From Bacillota bacterium (lineage in GTDB: Bacteria; Bacillota; UBA4882; UBA8346), in NCBI GenBank assembly GCA_023401925.1, contig JAEXDA010000019.1, positions 1 to 64,000 of the forward strand: a stretch of 64,000 bases of DNA, written 5' to 3'. The notes under the pieces were generated by a model that saw only the letters and a program-made list of their open reading frames with translations, had not been told where the DNA came from and did not search any database. Each line of letters starts with the position of its first letter. The stretch's first letter is position 1. Shown here one piece after another: positions 18,867 through 28,273 of this stretch. The translations under genes were made by a program, and so were the position numbers.

Positions 18867-20012
18867 TTATTTCTTCCCCAATAATCCCTGAATTAATTCT
18901 AAAAACGTCCGCCACCAGCGGATTAAGAAATTAGCCGGTTTGACTTTAACCATGGAGTACGCGGGTACCGCGGCAACAACTTTCCCATGAATATATGCAT
19001 TAAAGGAAGCGATCGGCTTCCCGGCCTCGAGCGGTAACTTTAATCCCCGATGCGGCACGAGACGGGTTGTGATGAGCTGATCTTTGCCCCGGGGAATCAC
19101 GGCTCCAAAATTAGAATTTAACTTTACCGGTACCCGCTCCGGATTTGCTCCGGGGACAAGTACCTTTCCGGCTTCACCTGATTTTTGAATCAACTTCCAC
19201 TGAAAATTGCGAAACCCGTAATCCAAAATCCGTTTGCTTTGTTCTATCCTCTGGGCATTGGTAGGCGCTCCCAAAAGCACGCTCAATAACCGGAAGTCGC
19301 CCTTCTTGGCAGTGGCCGAAAGGCAAAATTTGGCTTCAGCCGTGTGACCGGTCTTCAATCCATCGGTACCCCTATATTCCCTCAGCAGTTCATTGGTGTT
19401 TCGCAGCATGAATTTTCCGTCACGGAAAGTATCTAGCCAAATCGAAGTATATTTTAAGACTACCGGGTGCTTAAGAAGTTCCCGGGACATTACTGCTAAA
19501 TCATAAGCGCTGCTGTAGTGGGCCGGATCGGGAAGTCCGGTTTCGTTGGCAAAATGGGTATCTTTTAATCCCAAAGCCCGGGCTCTATCATTCATCGCCT
19601 CCACAAAATCCGTAATGGAACCATATAAATGTTCTGCCACTGCCGCACTGGCATCATTGGCCGAAACCACCGCTATTGTTTTAAACATTTCCTGAAGAGA
19701 AAATTCTTCCCCTTCTTTTAAATAAACTTGTGATCCGCCCATCCCATATGCTTTCGCTGATGTACGTATCATGTCATTCCATTTAACCCGGCCCTGATCA
19801 ACTGCCTCTAAAATAAGCAACATCGTCATGACCTTGGTCACGCTGGCCGGAGGTAATCTCTGATGTTCATTCTGGCCGTATAAGACCCGGCCGCTTACAG
19901 GATCCATCAAAACTACAGCCCTAGCGTTAATCGAAAACCCAAACGTTACCGAGTTGAAAAGACATGCCAAAATCAGCAGCAACACCAAAACCATAATCTG
20001 TTTTCGTCGCAA
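18867..20012 (-). CDS. D-alanyl-D-alanine carboxypeptidase (DacF/PBP5 type)
   Basis: A 381-residue exported serine peptidase of family S11. A signal peptide ends near residue 25. The catalytic set is complete: SVTK at 57-60, SAN near 116 and KTG (GLKTGHT) near 220. A C-terminal beta domain and a hydrophobic tail (LIRWWRTFLELIQGLL) that can act as an amphipathic membrane anchor follow. The enzyme trims the terminal D-Ala from stem peptides. The start is TTG 20012 after GAGGTGGAG. It is immediately upstream of the peptidoglycan-binding gene, with no gap. Confidence 0.93.
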   Translation of the reverse strand: MRRKQIMVLVLLLILACLFNSVTFGFSINARAVVLMDPVSGRVLYGQNEHQRLPPASVTKVMTMLLILEAVDQGRVKWNDMIRTSAKAYGMGGSQVYLKEGEEFSLQEMFKTIAVVSANDASAAVAEHLYGSITDFVEAMNDRARALGLKDTHFANETGLPDPAHYSSAYDLAVMSRELLKHPVVLKYTSIWLDTFRDGKFMLRNTNELLREYRGTDGLKTGHTAEAKFCLSATAKKGDFRLLSVLLGAPTNAQRIEQSKRILDYGFRNFQWKLIQKSGEAGKVLVPGANPERVPVKLNSNFGAVIPRGKDQLITTRLVPHRGLKLPLEAGKPIASFNAYIHGKVVAAVPAYSMVKVKPANFLIRWWRTFLELIQGLLGKK

Positions 20013-20188
20013 GAATCTCCACCTCTTCTATTTTAGAATCCCCAAAATGTTCCAAATTATTACAATCTTTTTAATCGCTAATTTATCCGCTCGCGGTATA
20101 GCCCCAAATTTTGCAGGGTACATTAACAAAAAAGCGAAAAGCCACGATTCGCACTTTTAAGACGGGATTTGATTTTTACCCTATTTTG

Positions 20189-20242
20189 TTAATAAAAGAT
20201 TAACTATATTAAGGACTCATTAAAACTTTAAGGAAACATTAA
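20189..20242 (+). promoter_or_regulatory. Pho-box-like repeats before DUF47-pit
   Basis: TTAA tetramers start at 20189, 20200, 20209, 20220, 20228 and 20239, that is three pairs with exactly 11-bp internal spacing, and another at 20261. PhoP of Bacillota binds TTAACA-like direct repeats at 11-bp steps. The phoPR genes are close by, so this is probably a PhoP-controlled promoter, an unusual setting for a Pit gene. Confidence 0.65.
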
Positions 20243-20429
20243 GGTTATATTGTATTCATATTAATGGTGTTATATAATCAATTACGGATTTCCTTACCAG
20301 TACTATATCCATTCAGATTTCTGCATCATTCATTCAAGGCTTTTAAATGGACAACTCTAAAGATCAACAAATTGATAATTATCTCTATCAACTCAAAATA
20401 TCCAAATTGTTTTTGAAAGGATGGGTAAA

Positions 20430-21053
20430 ATGTTTAGAGTAACTGCGAAAGAAGAGATTTTTTTCGATTTATTTGTTGAAACAGTCGATGCTGCATGTAT
20501 GGCTGCGCAAAAGTTGGAAGATTTAATGAACAATTACTGTGATGTCCCGCTTAAAATCAAAGAAATAGAAAAAATCGAACATAACTGTGATCAATGTTTG
20601 CATAACATCTTCCAACAACTCAACAAATCCTTTATTACCCCGATTGATCGCGAAGATATCCACCTTATTGCCAAAGAACTGGACAACATCACCGATGCCA
20701 TCGAGTCGACAGCCCACCGTTTTCAAATGCTCAACGTAAAAACAATCCGTGAAGAATCTAAAATCCTTGCCAAACTTATCGTTCAATGCACTTTCGAACT
20801 GCGCGGAGTCATGGTGGATTTAAAAAATATGCGCAAAAGCACTACTTTACAGCAGAAAATCATCGAAGTAAACCGTATCGAAAACGAAGGTGACAATATA
20901 TTTCGCAGTGTCATCACCCAACTTTTTGCTTCGGAATCCGATCCATTGGAAGTCATCAAATGGAAGGAAATTTATGAGTATCTTGAAAACACCCTTGATG
21001 CCTGCGAAGATGTGGCCAACATTGCCGAAGGGGTTATCATGAAAAATGCTTAG
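20430..21053 (+). CDS. DUF47 (PhoU-like) phosphate transport regulator
   Basis: A 207-residue all-helical protein of the DUF47 family, related in fold to PhoU. Acidic/His-rich segments (EIEKIEHNCDQ; ENEGDNIFRSV) match the family's metal-binding E-x3-D pattern. DUF47 proteins almost always precede a Pit transporter and are thought to control it. ATG 20430 follows GAAAGGATGGG; an ATG 9 bases earlier falls inside that site. Its end overlaps the pit start by 8 bp, so translation is coupled. Confidence 0.92.
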   Translation: MFRVTAKEEIFFDLFVETVDAACMAAQKLEDLMNNYCDVPLKIKEIEKIEHNCDQCLHNIFQQLNKSFITPIDREDIHLIAKELDNITDAIESTAHRFQMLNVKTIREESKILAKLIVQCTFELRGVMVDLKNMRKSTTLQQKIIEVNRIENEGDNIFRSVITQLFASESDPLEVIKWKEIYEYLENTLDACEDVANIAEGVIMKNA

Positions 21054-22038
21054 TATAACATTAATTATCGTTATTGTACTAGCCTTAACCTTTGACTTTA
21101 TCAACGGGTTTCACGATACTGCCAATTCTATTGCAACTTCAGTCTCGACCCGTGTTCTATCGCCCCGAGCCGCTATAATTATGGCAGCTAGTTTAAATTT
21201 TTTAGGGGCGCTGATGAGTGAAAAAGTGGCCAAAACCTTTTCCAGCGGTTTAGTGGATAACAACATGGTGGTTGCCAATGTTATCATCGCTACTTTAATT
21301 GCCGGAATTATCTGGGATATTATCACTTGGTATTTTGGAATCCCAAGCAGTTCTTCCCACGCGCTTTTCGGAGGTTTACTGGGAGCCGCAATTGCTTATT
21401 CGGGAAGTCTGAACATCGTATTCTGGCATGGGGCTTTACGGGTAGTTACTTTATTTCTAATTTCCCCCATTTTAGGCTTTGGTTTAGGTTATTTATTTAT
21501 GACGCTTTTATTTTTCCTGCTGAGAAAGAGCACTCCCAATTTTGTGAACCGTTGCTTCTCGAAACTGCAAATATTCTCCGCCGCCTGGATGTCTTATTCT
21601 CACGGAGGAAATGACGCTCAAAAATCGATGGGTATCATCACCCTCGCTTTGATTAGCGCCGACATGCTGGATAAGAACTCCTCCGTCCCCTTATGGGTTA
21701 TGATAATCTGCGCCTTGGCCATGTCTTTGGGAACATCCGTCGGTGGTTGGAAGATCATTAAAACCATGGGTGTCAATATGATCCGCTTGCAGCCCATCAA
21801 CGGCTTCGCCGCCGAGACCGGCGCCGCCCTGGTCATTGAAGCCGCCTCCGCCATCGGAGCGCCGCTCAGTACGACTCATGTTATTTCCAGCGCCATTATG
21901 GGAGTGGGGGCATCTAAACGCTTATCGGCAGTCCGCTGGGCCTTGGCCAAAAACATCGTATGGGCCTGGATTATGACAATCCCTGTTACAGCAGTCTTGG
22001 GGGCTACCATCGCTCTGATCCTTAAATTCTTTTGCTGA
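21046..22038 (+). CDS. pit: Low-affinity inorganic phosphate transporter (PiT)
   Basis: A 330-residue membrane protein with about ten helices. Both halves carry the duplicated signature: DFINGFHDTANSIATSV near the N terminus and SHGGNDAQKSMGI in the second half. PiT proteins import metal-phosphate with H+ or Na+. It starts within the DUF47 gene (ATGCTTAG overlap). The TTAA repeats upstream suggest phosphate control together with the convergent pst-phoPR operon. A hairpin at 22075-22101 follows. Confidence 0.95.
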   Translation: MLSITLIIVIVLALTFDFINGFHDTANSIATSVSTRVLSPRAAIIMAASLNFLGALMSEKVAKTFSSGLVDNNMVVANVIIATLIAGIIWDIITWYFGIPSSSSHALFGGLLGAAIAYSGSLNIVFWHGALRVVTLFLISPILGFGLGYLFMTLLFFLLRKSTPNFVNRCFSKLQIFSAAWMSYSHGGNDAQKSMGIITLALISADMLDKNSSVPLWVMIICALAMSLGTSVGGWKIIKTMGVNMIRLQPINGFAAETGAALVIEAASAIGAPLSTTHVISSAIMGVGASKRLSAVRWALAKNIVWAWIMTIPVTAVLGATIALILKFFC

Positions 22039-22074
22039 TCCGTATCTCTATGGAATCTCCCCTGATTGAAAACG

Positions 22075-22101
22075 AAACCATCAGCAAAATGCTGATGGTT
22101 T
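22075..22101. terminator. Hairpin terminator between pit and phoR
   Basis: aaaccatcagc and gctgatggttt form an 11-bp perfect stem with loop aaaat, between convergent pit and phoR. The A-rich and T-rich ends let it act in both directions, although no long T-tract follows. Confidence 0.65.
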
Positions 22102-22207
22102 GAAGCCACAGGCAAGGTCCTATACTCATCCGCTTACAAATGTACAAACCGGTTTAAGCAAACGGTCAATCCGGCTAAAGCTTTAAGGTTTACGTCTCAT
22201 TTTGAGG

Positions 22208-23980
22208 CTATGATAACCGGTGAACCGGTAAACTAAACGTAAACACCGACCCTTCATACAAAGAACTTTCAACCTCGACTTTTCCGCCGTAAGACTCCAC
22301 AATATGCTTAACAATGGATAAACCTAATCCGGTGCCGCCCTTTTCACGGGAACGGGCTTTATCAACCCGGTAAAACCGTTCAAATATGCGGCCTAAGTCT
22401 TCTTTGGGAATGCCAATTCCCTGATCGGCCACAGCCACCTTAATCCGCCCGCTTTCACGATCAAACCATACCGATAAGCGGATTTCGCCTCCGGCAGGTG
22501 TATATTTGAATGCGTTGTCCAGCAAATTGATTAAAACCTGTTTAATCCGGTCCCGGTTGGCCTCTACTTTCGGCAAATCGGACCCGGGAAGGTCCAAATT
22601 CAATTGTCCATTCTCGGTATTGGTATTAACGAACCGGTCCTGGACCTCGTTGATGAGCTCAATCAAATCAAAGGGTTCCTTGGATGCTTCAATATTGGAA
22701 TCCAGTTTGGCTAAATCGAGCAGGTCATTAATGAGATTACTGAGGCGATCGCTTTCCTGATCAATGGCCTCTAAATACCTCTTCAACATGGCTTGGTCTT
22801 GCCATGCTCCCCCCAGTAACGTTTCAGCCATCGCCTTCACCGAAGTGATTGGGGTCCTAAGTTCATGGGAAACGTTGGCGACAAAATCCTGCCTGACTCT
22901 CTCAAGCTGCCTTAATTTTGTTAAATCATTAAGAACCACAATCGAGCCAGCCATATTCCCGTCATCATCTTTTAGTGGAGCCAGGAAAACTTGAATTTGT
23001 TTGTTATTGGGGTAATAAAGGAAAAGTTCGCTCTCAAACGCCTGCTTTGAAAGATTGACTTCCCGGATCAAGTCCATTAAATGATGATTTAATATGACTT
23101 CTAAGACTGGACGCCCTTGGATATTGGATGAACTCAACCCCAGTATATCCTGGGCGGCCCTGTTCACCAGAATAATCTTTAAGTCCCTGTCAATAACTAA
23201 AATTCCATCGACTAAATTTCCCAGGATGGCTTCCAGTTTCCTTTTTTCATCTTTGATAACACTGAAAGAATCGGCCAGCTTTTCCGTCATCCTATCAAAT
23301 GCCACCCCGAGCTCGGCAAGTTCATCATCTCCAAAATGCCTCACCCGGGCAGACAAATCACCTTTGGAAATCCGCAACGCCAGCCTTTTTAAATCCAGGA
23401 CGGGCGCACTTAACCTGTGCATAATCAAGGCGCCAAAAATAAGAGCCAGCAGCGCCGTGATAATAATACCGCTGACAATAACAAGCCTTATTCGAAGCAA
23501 CAAAAGATTTAAAGCGCTTTGCGTCTTGGCGATACGGACGACCCCTACGACTTTGCCTTCCATTTTCAGAGGGTATGCAACATAAATCAATCTCTCTTTT
23601 AAAGTGTCACTATACCGGGCCGCTGTTCCGATTTGCCCGGAAAGGGCGGCCCTAATCTCAGGACGATCGCCATGATTGGGTAGCCTGGCATAATCCTCCC
23701 AAGAATCTCCCAGGACTTTTCCCTCGATATCGACCACGGTAATCCGTCCATCCGCTTCTTTGGCAATACGCTCTACTGTGCCAGCAACCTTTTGCGGATT
23801 TTTCAGTTGAGCTTCTTCCGTAAAATTGGCCGCCACCAGCTTGGCCTGAATCAGCTCGTGTTCCCGCCAAGATGCCCGGACTCTATTCTCTTCAAAATAA
23901 ATAAAATATGACGCCCATAGGATGGTCATCAAGCCAATCCCGATGATATAATAAAGAAAGAGCCGTGTTCGAAATTTCAT
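22208..23980 (-). CDS. phoR: Phosphate sensor histidine kinase PhoR
   Basis: A 590-residue membrane kinase. Helices at about 8-28 and 163-188 flank an extracytoplasmic sensor; HAMP, a PAS domain (EAILGNLVDGILVIDRDLKI), HisKA with phosphoacceptor His in ANVSHELRTPITSV, and HATPase (RFYRVDKARSREKGGTGLGL) follow. The layout matches Bacillus-type PhoR. ATG 23980 lies 21 bp after phoP, last in the pst-phoU-phoPR operon. It phosphorylates PhoP when phosphate is scarce. Confidence 0.93.
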   Translation of the reverse strand: MKFRTRLFLYYIIGIGLMTILWASYFIYFEENRVRASWREHELIQAKLVAANFTEEAQLKNPQKVAGTVERIAKEADGRITVVDIEGKVLGDSWEDYARLPNHGDRPEIRAALSGQIGTAARYSDTLKERLIYVAYPLKMEGKVVGVVRIAKTQSALNLLLLRIRLVIVSGIIITALLALIFGALIMHRLSAPVLDLKRLALRISKGDLSARVRHFGDDELAELGVAFDRMTEKLADSFSVIKDEKRKLEAILGNLVDGILVIDRDLKIILVNRAAQDILGLSSSNIQGRPVLEVILNHHLMDLIREVNLSKQAFESELFLYYPNNKQIQVFLAPLKDDDGNMAGSIVVLNDLTKLRQLERVRQDFVANVSHELRTPITSVKAMAETLLGGAWQDQAMLKRYLEAIDQESDRLSNLINDLLDLAKLDSNIEASKEPFDLIELINEVQDRFVNTNTENGQLNLDLPGSDLPKVEANRDRIKQVLINLLDNAFKYTPAGGEIRLSVWFDRESGRIKVAVADQGIGIPKEDLGRIFERFYRVDKARSREKGGTGLGLSIVKHIVESYGGKVEVESSLYEGSVFTFSLPVHRLS

Positions 23981-24001
23981 GGCAGCCCCCCGCTTAAAAC
24001 T

Positions 24002-24703
24002 TTACTTCTTGAATTTGTATCCGACTCCTCGGACCGTTAAAATATATTCGGGGTCTCCCGGATCTACCTCGATTTTTTCACGCAACCACCGGATATGGAC
24101 ATCAACGGTACGGCTATCTCCGTAGAAATCATTACCCCACACTAAGTTCAACAGTTGCTCCCTGGATAAAACCTGCCCCGGGTGGCTCGCCAAAATTCTG
24201 AGTAACTCATATTCCTTGCTGGATAAATTAACCGATTGCCCTTTAATGGTTACGTCATGGCCCAGCAAGTCGATTTGTAATTCCCCGATCCGAATAACTT
24301 TGGGGGTATCCAACATTCCGGCGCCTGAGGCCACTGTCCGTTTCAATACGGTCTTGATACGAGCCAGCAATTCACGCATACTGAAGGGCTTGGTCACATA
24401 GTCGTCGGCCCCGAGCTCCAATCCCAAAACGCGATCGATCTCCCCCTCTTTGGCTGTTAGCATAATAATGGGGACACTGGACTGTTGACGGATGATTTTA
24501 CAAATTTCCATGCCGTTCATTCCCGGAAGCATGAGGTCCAGTAAAATCAAGTCAACTTCTTTGGTCTGTGCCAGTTCCAAACCGGTTTCTCCATCCGTGG
24601 CGGTGAGCACTTCATATCCTTCTTGTTTTAAATTATAACTAACCGATTCCACAATCATTTGCTCATCATCAATAATCAAAATCTGCTTGGCCAAAGTTTT
24701 CAC
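24002..24703 (-). CDS. phoP: Phosphate response regulator PhoP (OmpR family)
   Basis: A 233-residue regulator: receiver domain with phosphoacceptor Asp in LILLDLMLPGMNG and Lys in VTKPFS, then a winged helix-turn-helix (LSSKEYELLRILASHPGQV ... DSRTVDVHIRWLREKIE). The start is GTG 24703; a TTG three codons later sits better behind GAGGTG and is also possible. It is expected to bind the 11-bp-spaced TTAA repeats in front of pstC, pstS, the porin, pit and the lipid cassette. Confidence 0.93.
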   Translation of the reverse strand: MKTLAKQILIIDDEQMIVESVSYNLKQEGYEVLTATDGETGLELAQTKEVDLILLDLMLPGMNGMEICKIIRQQSSVPIIMLTAKEGEIDRVLGLELGADDYVTKPFSMRELLARIKTVLKRTVASGAGMLDTPKVIRIGELQIDLLGHDVTIKGQSVNLSSKEYELLRILASHPGQVLSREQLLNLVWGNDFYGDSRTVDVHIRWLREKIEVDPGDPEYILTVRGVGYKFKK

Positions 24704-24770
24704 CTCATTTACCCAAGTTTATCCTTAGAAAAGGGACTCTTGCTAGGCAGGAATCCCTTTGGTCGCACTG

Positions 24771-25427
24771 TTAATAACGTTCGGTTTTACCGGTTACCAA
24801 ATAAATAACCCGTTCGCCGATATTGGTGGCATGGTCGCCCACCCTTTCCAAATAGCGGGCCGCAAACAACAAATTCATGGCCTGCTCAACCGGACCCGTT
24901 TCTTCCCCTGCCAAAATGAAGCCGGTTAACTCATTTAACAACTCTTCATAAACCTTGTCAACCTCATCATCCCGCAAGCAAGTTTTTTTGGCGAAATCCA
25001 CATCCCGATCAACAAAGGCTTTTAAACTATCGCGAACCATCCTCTCCACCAAGTCAGCCATTTGAGGAATTTTCTCCAAAGGCTTGATTAAAGGTCCTGT
25101 CCCAATCCGTTGCACAATTTCTGCAATATTGGTGCCATGATCCGCTATCCGCTCCAAGTCGGTCACTGTTTTCAAAACGGAAGTAATCACCCGTAAATCC
25201 CGGGCTATCGGTTGTTGCAAAGCAATCAAGCGAATACAATCTTCCTCTATCTTTAATGATAAATCATCAATGGCATCATCGCCATCGATAATTTTTTGAG
25301 CTAATGCCAAATCTTGTTTTGCCAATGAATCCACTGCCAAATGAATACTGTCTTCCACCATACTTCCCATTTGTAATAGTTCCTGTTGTAAATCACTTAA
25401 AGATTTATCCAGTCCTTCGCGTGTCAT
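24771..25427 (-). CDS. phoU: Phosphate signalling protein PhoU
   Basis: A 218-residue helical protein with two PhoU repeats (DDAIDDLSLKIEEDCIRLIA and a second copy ending in ERVGDHATNIGERVIYLV). Each repeat has the E/D-rich metal-binding signature. PhoU links the Pst transporter to PhoR and switches the kinase off when phosphate is plentiful. ATG follows GGGGTGAG. It lies between pstB and phoP in one minus-strand operon. Confidence 0.94.
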   Translation of the reverse strand: MTREGLDKSLSDLQQELLQMGSMVEDSIHLAVDSLAKQDLALAQKIIDGDDAIDDLSLKIEEDCIRLIALQQPIARDLRVITSVLKTVTDLERIADHGTNIAEIVQRIGTGPLIKPLEKIPQMADLVERMVRDSLKAFVDRDVDFAKKTCLRDDEVDKVYEELLNELTGFILAGEETGPVEQAMNLLFAARYLERVGDHATNIGERVIYLVTGKTERY

Positions 25428-25629
25428 CTCATCACCCCGTTTTGATTATCAATCAACGGCCAATCCATTACCCGATTCACTTTCCCCTTGAGATGATTTC
25501 TGTTAACCATAGCCCTATTATCATCCATCGGCCGCCAACTGTCAATGATTCATACCTGTTATTTATGCAAACGATATATTTTTCATAACACTCAAGCCGC
25601 AGCCGGCTAAAAGCCGTGGGTTGAAACAA

Positions 25630-26385
25630 TCAGCCGAATCTTCCGGTTAAATAATCCTCAGTCTCTTTCTGCCTCGGATTGGTCATAACGGATTCTGTAG
25701 CCCCGTATTCAACCAGCCGCCCTAATAAAAAGAATCCTAAACTATCCGAAATCCGGGCCGCCTGTTGCATATTATGGGTGACAATGATAATCGTGTAATC
25801 GTTCTTCAATTCGGCAATTAAGTCTTCAATCTTCCCGGTGGAAATCGGATCGAGAGCCGATGCCGGCTCATCCATCAGAAGCACTTCAGGTTCAACCGCA
25901 AGCAATCGAGCGATACAAAGCCTTTGTTGTTGTCCGCCCGATAATCTAAGTGCCGGGGAGTTCAGGCGATCTTTTACTTCATTCCAAAGAGCCGCTCCCA
26001 TTAAACTCTTTTCCACAATCTCATTGAGTTTATTTTTATCTTTCATGCCGTGGATTCTAGGCCCATAGGCGATATTATCGTAAATCGACATCGGGAAAGG
26101 GTTGGGCTTTTGAAATACCATCCCCACCCGTTTCCTTAGCCGCACTACATCCGTTTTCGGTTCGTAAATGTCGACTCCGTCCAAGGTAATCCGGCCTTCC
26201 AGTCTTACTCCGTCAATCAAGTCATTCATGCGGTTTAGGGAGCGCAAAAAAGTGCTTTTGCCGCAGCCGGACGGACCGATGAAAGCGGTAACCGTTCGGG
26301 CATAAATATCCATATCAATTCCTTGTAATGCTTGGAAATCGCCATAATATAAATTAAATTTGTCCGCCTTAATGGTTATATCCAT
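25630..26385 (-). CDS. pstB: Phosphate ABC transporter ATPase PstB
   Basis: A 251-residue ABC ATPase: Walker A GPSGCGKST near residue 33, Q-loop VFQKPNPFPMS, signature LSGGQQQR, Walker B VLLMDEPASALDP and H-loop VTHNM. FQKPNPFP is characteristic of PstB. ATG follows GGTGGGAGA. It energises phosphate import through PstA-PstC. Confidence 0.96.
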   Translation of the reverse strand: MDITIKADKFNLYYGDFQALQGIDMDIYARTVTAFIGPSGCGKSTFLRSLNRMNDLIDGVRLEGRITLDGVDIYEPKTDVVRLRKRVGMVFQKPNPFPMSIYDNIAYGPRIHGMKDKNKLNEIVEKSLMGAALWNEVKDRLNSPALRLSGGQQQRLCIARLLAVEPEVLLMDEPASALDPISTGKIEDLIAELKNDYTIIIVTHNMQQAARISDSLGFFLLGRLVEYGATESVMTNPRQKETEDYLTGRFG

Positions 26386-26447
26386 TGGTTTCTCCCACCT
26401 TCGAGCTTTTTAATTTTCTTGGCATCAATTTCCGAACTTAACTGCTT

Positions 26448-27287
26448 CTATGCTCTTAATCGCAGCGAAAACCGGGACATCAAGAAATTTGCGACCGTAT
26501 TGATGATCCAAATCATCATAATTAAAACGCTGGCTGTAGCATAGGCTCTGGGTAAAGAAAGGCCTTCGGCAGCCAAAGTATATAAATGCAGGGTCATCGG
26601 CCTGGCCGAATCCATGATCGATATCGGCAGTCGAAGGGCTCCACCGACTGTTAGCCATACCGCCGCCGTTTCACCGATGGCCCGGCCGACTCCCAAAACC
26701 AGACCTGTGACAATCCCAGGTAAAGCGGCCGGTATTACCACTTTTCTGATAGTGGTCCACTTGGTGGCTCCCAGCGCCAGACTACCTTCGCGGTAAGAAT
26801 CCGGTACGGCTTTAATGGCCTCTTCGGAAGTCCGGATAATGGTCGGCAATAACATCAGCGCCAAAGTAATGGAACCGGAAAGAATCGAGAATCCAAAATG
26901 TAAAAAAGTGACTAAAAAAGCAAAACCAAATAATCCGAAAATAATCGACGGTACTCCGGCGAGAGTTTCCGTTCCAAAACGGATTACCCGGACTATCCAT
27001 CCTTCCCGGGTATATTCGGTTAAATAAACCGCCGCTCCCACACCTATCGGTGTTGCAATCAGTATCGACATCAATGTTAAATACAATGAACCCACGATAG
27101 TCGGAAAAATTCCGCCCTCCCGGCCCATGTTCTCCGGGTAGGCCGTTAAAAACTCCCAATCAATGGAAGGCAATCCCTCTTTCAAAATATAAAAAACAAT
27201 CAGCACCAGACAGCCGATGGTAATAAAGGCAGTGGACCATAAGAGCCCAAAGGCGAGACGCTGTGTCATTTTAGGCCAAACTCTCAT
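26448..27287 (-). CDS. pstA: Phosphate ABC permease PstA
   Basis: A 279-residue membrane protein with six helices. It contains GIFPTIVGSLYLTLMSILIA and the cytoplasmic loop SYREGSLALGATKWTTIRKV that contacts PstB, both typical of PstA. The ATG shares one base with the pstC stop (TAATG), preceded by GAGGGTGAC. Confidence 0.95.
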   Translation of the reverse strand: MRVWPKMTQRLAFGLLWSTAFITIGCLVLIVFYILKEGLPSIDWEFLTAYPENMGREGGIFPTIVGSLYLTLMSILIATPIGVGAAVYLTEYTREGWIVRVIRFGTETLAGVPSIIFGLFGFAFLVTFLHFGFSILSGSITLALMLLPTIIRTSEEAIKAVPDSYREGSLALGATKWTTIRKVVIPAALPGIVTGLVLGVGRAIGETAAVWLTVGGALRLPISIMDSARPMTLHLYTLAAEGLSLPRAYATASVLIMMIWIINTVANFLMSRFSLRLRA

Positions 27288-28156
27288 TAGGAAGTCACCC
27301 TCTTTTGTGAAAACAATAACGCCAATGAATTAATAATGATAATAAAGAAAAATAAGAAAATGCCGACCGCGAATAATGCCTGGGCATGTTCACCGGAAGC
27401 ATAAGACCATTCTTGCCCGATGGTTCCCGTCAGTGTGGGCCCCGGATCGAACATCGAATGAGGAACGATCGGTGTATTTCCGGTAATCATAATGACCGCC
27501 ATCGTTTCACCGAAAGCACGTCCCATTCCCAAAATAACAGCAGCCGTAATTCCTGATTTGGCTGCAGGTAATAAAACTTTATAGATCGTCTGCCAGTGGG
27601 TTGCCCCAAGCGCCAGGGAGGCTTCCTTGTATTCTCTGGGCACCGCCTGGATAGAATCCTCGGAAATACTGATAATGGTTGGCAAAATCATCACTGCCAG
27701 AATCACTCCGCCTGCAAATAAACTAAAACCGATTCCGCCAACAATTTCCCGAAGCGCCGGCACTAAAACCACCAGACCGAAAAAACCGTAAACCACCGAG
27801 GGTATCCCGGCCAGTAGATTAATTGCCGGACGAACCAATTTATTGACCCAAGCCGGTGCGATTTCGGCCATAAATACCGCACATCCGACCCCAAGAGGCA
27901 CTCCCAAAATCAACGAAGTTAAAGTTACATAAAAAGAACCGATGATTAGCGGCAATAAACCGTATTCGCGGCTCGTGGGATCCCATTCTTTACCGAGGGC
28001 CAAATTGAATGGCCCATATTTGGATAATACCGGCCATCCTTCCCGAAAAACAAACAGAATAATCAACAATACACCCGCTACAGCAATACAGGCAGTTATC
28101 AGCAATAATCCCGCAATGAGTTGTTCTTTCTTCTTGACCCAAACATGCCTTTCCAT
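27287..28156 (-). CDS. pstC: Phosphate ABC permease PstC
   Basis: A 289-residue membrane protein with six helices; the loop EYKEASLALGATHWQTIYKV and the periplasmic GKEWDPTSREYGLLPLIIGS segment are PstC hallmarks. First gene of the operon pstC-pstA-pstB-phoU-phoP-phoR, with Pho boxes just upstream. pstS is not in this operon but about 4.5 kb away. Confidence 0.95.
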   Translation of the reverse strand: MERHVWVKKKEQLIAGLLLITACIAVAGVLLIILFVFREGWPVLSKYGPFNLALGKEWDPTSREYGLLPLIIGSFYVTLTSLILGVPLGVGCAVFMAEIAPAWVNKLVRPAINLLAGIPSVVYGFFGLVVLVPALREIVGGIGFSLFAGGVILAVMILPTIISISEDSIQAVPREYKEASLALGATHWQTIYKVLLPAAKSGITAAVILGMGRAFGETMAVIMITGNTPIVPHSMFDPGPTLTGTIGQEWSYASGEHAQALFAVGIFLFFFIIIINSLALLFSQKRVTS

Positions 28157-28224
28157 TGCAACTCCTCCATGAAACGAACCGTTATAGGTTAATCATACGG
28201 AAAACAAGTTAAACCCTCTTGACT

Positions 28225-28248
28225 TTCATATTAAGAGTATATTAAGAA
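28225..28248 (-). promoter_or_regulatory. Pho-box-like direct repeat before pstC
   Basis: On the plus strand tcatattaaga (28226-28236) is followed directly by gtatattaaga (28237-28247), an 11-bp direct repeat about 70 bp before the pstC ATG. This is the cleanest PhoP-type site in the window. Confidence 0.75.
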
Positions 28249-28273
28249 ACTTAGTAAATAAACTTATTAAATC

